Origin: JANNFX01 sp031380225
GTDB lineage: Bacteria; Pseudomonadota; Alphaproteobacteria; Rhizobiales; Hyphomicrobiaceae
Length of the DNA stretch: 8,206 bases
Reading direction: 5' to 3'
Assembly: GCA_031380225.1 (NCBI GenBank)
Contig: JANNFX010000270.1
Coordinates: 1-8,206, forward strand
A program made the translations under genes and the position numbers. Below the pieces are notes generated by a model. That model worked only from the letters and a program-made list of their open reading frames with translations. It searched no databases and had not been told where the DNA came from. Positions 6,683-8,206 of the stretch are shown here, one piece after another (position 1 is the first letter of the stretch; every line of letters starts with the position of its first letter).

Positions 6683-8206
6683 GATGCCGCCAGCGCGGGG
6701 GTGAGCGCGGCGGCTGGCGCAGGCGCAGCCGCGTTCTGACTACGTATACCCGTCAGCTTGGTCCGCTTCAGCATCAGAGCATTAATCGCGACGATCGCTG
6801 AGCTCCCCGACATGGCAATAGCGGCGATGGTCGGGCTGAGCAGGAAGGGATAGAGCACACCGGCTGCCAGCGGAAATGCGATGACGTTATAGCCGACCGC
6901 CCAATACAGGTTTTGGTGCATCTTACGCAGCGTCGCGCGCGACAGCTCGATCGCGCCGACCACGTCAAACGGATCGCTCTTCATCAACACGATGTCAGCG
7001 CTCTCCATGGCGACATCGGTGCCGGCGCCGATTGCGAAGCCAACATCGGCCTGGGTCAAAGCGGGAGCATCATTGACGCCGTCGCCGACCATGCCGACCC
7101 TCTTGCCTTGGGCCTGGAGTTCCTTGACCTTGCTTGCCTTGTCGCCGGGCAGCACGTCGGCGAACACGCGGTCGATCCCCAAACTCTTCGCTATGCGCTC
7201 CGCGGTTCCCTGATTGTCGCCGGTCAGCATGATGACCTCGACACCACCCGCACGCAGTGCCTTAATCGCTTCTATTGCCGTTGGCCTGACTGCATCGGCG
7301 ATAGCAATCAATCCCACCAGTTTACCGCCTACGGCAAGGTGAACGACCGTCCGTCCAGCGCCCTGCAATTCCGCAGATTTTGCGCCAAGTGCGCCGAGGT
7401 CGATCTTGTTTTCTGTCATTAACAACTTGTTGCCAAGCAAGGCCGTCTTGCCGTCTACGTCGGCTTGCGCACCCTTGCCTTCAATGTTTTTGAAGCCCGT
7501 CGCCTTGGGTACTTTCACCTGAGCGGCCCTCCGGACAATTGCCTGCGCCAAGGGATGGTCCGATCCGGCATCCACACTTGCTGCGGCAGACAGCAGCTGC
7601 TCTTCAGTGGCACCGGATGCAAGCACCAAGTCCACCACTTCAGGCTTGCCCATCGTCAGCGTGCCGGTCTTGTCGAAGATAATGACGTTGAGCTTGGTCG
7701 CATCCTCCAAAGCCGATGCATTCTTGAACAGGATGCCGTTTTTTGCCCCGAGCCCGGTTCCGACCATGATCGCCATCGGAGTTGCCAGACCAAGTGCATC
7801 GGGGCACGCAATCACAAAGACGGTGATCATGAGGCCGAGTGCAAACAACAAGGGCTGGCCGATCACCCAGTACCAGACGACGAAGGTGAGCAGACCCGTA
7901 ACCACCGCGGCCACGACCAGCCATTGCGCTGCGCGATCCGCCAAGAGTTGCGACGGCGCCTTGGAGTTTTGCGCTTCCTGGACGAGTTTGACGATCTGGG
8001 CGAGCGCCGTGTCCGCGCCGACCTTGATGGCGATATACTGGAACGTACCGCTCTTGTTGATGGTCGCGCCGATTACCGCGTCGCCCACCTTCTTTTCGAC
8101 GGGCATCGATTCGCCCGTGAGCATCGACTCATCGACCAGAGTCGTGCCTTCGGTGATTGTCCCGTCGACTGGAATCTTGTTCCCCGGCCGGATCACGACC
8201 GTTTCG
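6679..8206 (-). CDS. Copper/silver-type P1B ATPase with CPD motif (5' end cut by window)
   Basis: About 508 C-terminal residues of a heavy-metal-translocating P-type ATPase are present. The open frame continues past base 8206 (ETVV precedes IRPGNKIPVDG), so the GTG at 8196 is an internal Val, not a start. Counting from the first visible residue: actuator TGE near 31-33; the membrane motif CPDALGLATP at 134-143; DKTGTLT at 178-184, with the first Asp as phospho-acceptor; the SDHPLA nucleotide-binding His-Pro at about 215-220; and GDGVNDAP at 374-381. The last two helices carry YN (about 439-440) and MSGSS (about 465-469), the P1B-1 copper(I) signature. P1B-1 pumps normally have CPC; here the second Cys is Asp (GAT at 7800-7798). 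N-terminal metal-binding domains, if any, lie outside. The product probably exports Cu(I) or Ag(I) from the cytoplasm, but the motif makes this less certain. The Ala/Pro-rich C-terminal tail is not informative. Confidence 0.92.
   Translation of the reverse strand, partial: ETVVIRPGNKIPVDGTITEGTTLVDESMLTGESMPVEKKVGDAVIGATINKSGTFQYIAIKVGADTALAQIVKLVQEAQNSKAPSQLLADRAAQWLVVAAVVTGLLTFVVWYWVIGQPLLFALGLMITVFVIACPDALGLATPMAIMVGTGLGAKNGILFKNASALEDATKLNVIIFDKTGTLTMGKPEVVDLVLASGATEEQLLSAAASVDAGSDHPLAQAIVRRAAQVKVPKATGFKNIEGKGAQADVDGKTALLGNKLLMTENKIDLGALGAKSAELQGAGRTVVHLAVGGKLVGLIAIADAVRPTAIEAIKALRAGGVEVIMLTGDNQGTAERIAKSLGIDRVFADVLPGDKASKVKELQAQGKRVGMVGDGVNDAPALTQADVGFAIGAGTDVAMESADIVLMKSDPFDVVGAIELSRATLRKMHQNLYWAVGYNVIAFPLAAGVLYPFLLSPTIAAIAMSGSSAIVAINALMLKRTKLTGIRSQNAAAPAPAAALTPALAAS

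Noticed and set aside
6913..7422. Plus-strand open frame of 169 codons
   Set aside because: Antisense to the catalytic domains of the P1B ATPase, a common shadow in GC-rich genes.
8194..8196. GTG as a start codon for the metal ATPase
   Set aside because: The frame stays open upstream to the window edge and encodes ETVV, which continues the actuator-domain sequence; this is an internal Val of a truncated gene.

Overview
The window is about 8.2 kb of fairly GC-rich DNA. Every gene I can support lies on the minus strand, so transcription runs from base 8206 towards base 1. Compact minus-strand coding, ATGA-type overlap, Shine-Dalgarno sites and protein families typical of Proteobacteria suggest a proteobacterium (alpha or beta; I cannot decide from sequence alone). 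No tRNA, rRNA, CRISPR array, transposase, integrase or long repeat was seen. The genes at both edges are cut by the window.

In transcription order: (1) the C-terminal ~508 residues of a copper/silver-type P1B heavy-metal ATPase (8206-6679), with CPD in place of the usual CPC in its membrane metal-binding motif; (2) a 12-TM DHA1-type MFS exporter (6682-5369) whose start codon overlaps the ATPase stop by four bases; (3) a 189-aa DUF1269/general-stress-like membrane protein (5343-4774), 25 bases further on; (4) a 157-base gap with an imperfect hairpin; (5) a 95-aa two-TM protein of unknown function (4616-4329); (6) a full-length 855-aa P2-like cation ATPase with a PAEFP motif in M4 (4253-1686); (7) a secreted, Met-rich DUF305 protein (1591-1196), a family linked to copper binding; (8) a 35-aa single-TM microprotein with a strong ribosome-binding site (1097-990); (9) the N-terminal 318 residues of alpha-D-glucose-phosphate-specific phosphoglucomutase (955-1).

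The set reads as a metal and envelope stress island. A P1B pump would move a soft metal out of the cytoplasm, a DUF305 protein could bind it in the periplasm, and an MFS pump would add drug or solute efflux. The second P-type ATPase, the stress-protein homologue and the small membrane proteins may serve ion or envelope homeostasis, and phosphoglucomutase links the end of the cluster to glycogen or sugar-nucleotide metabolism. Joint function is inferred from gene order only. The points most worth following are the CPD motif, the Asn at a normally acidic M6 position of the second ATPase, and the unannotated-looking 35-aa microprotein followed by a hairpin just before pgm.
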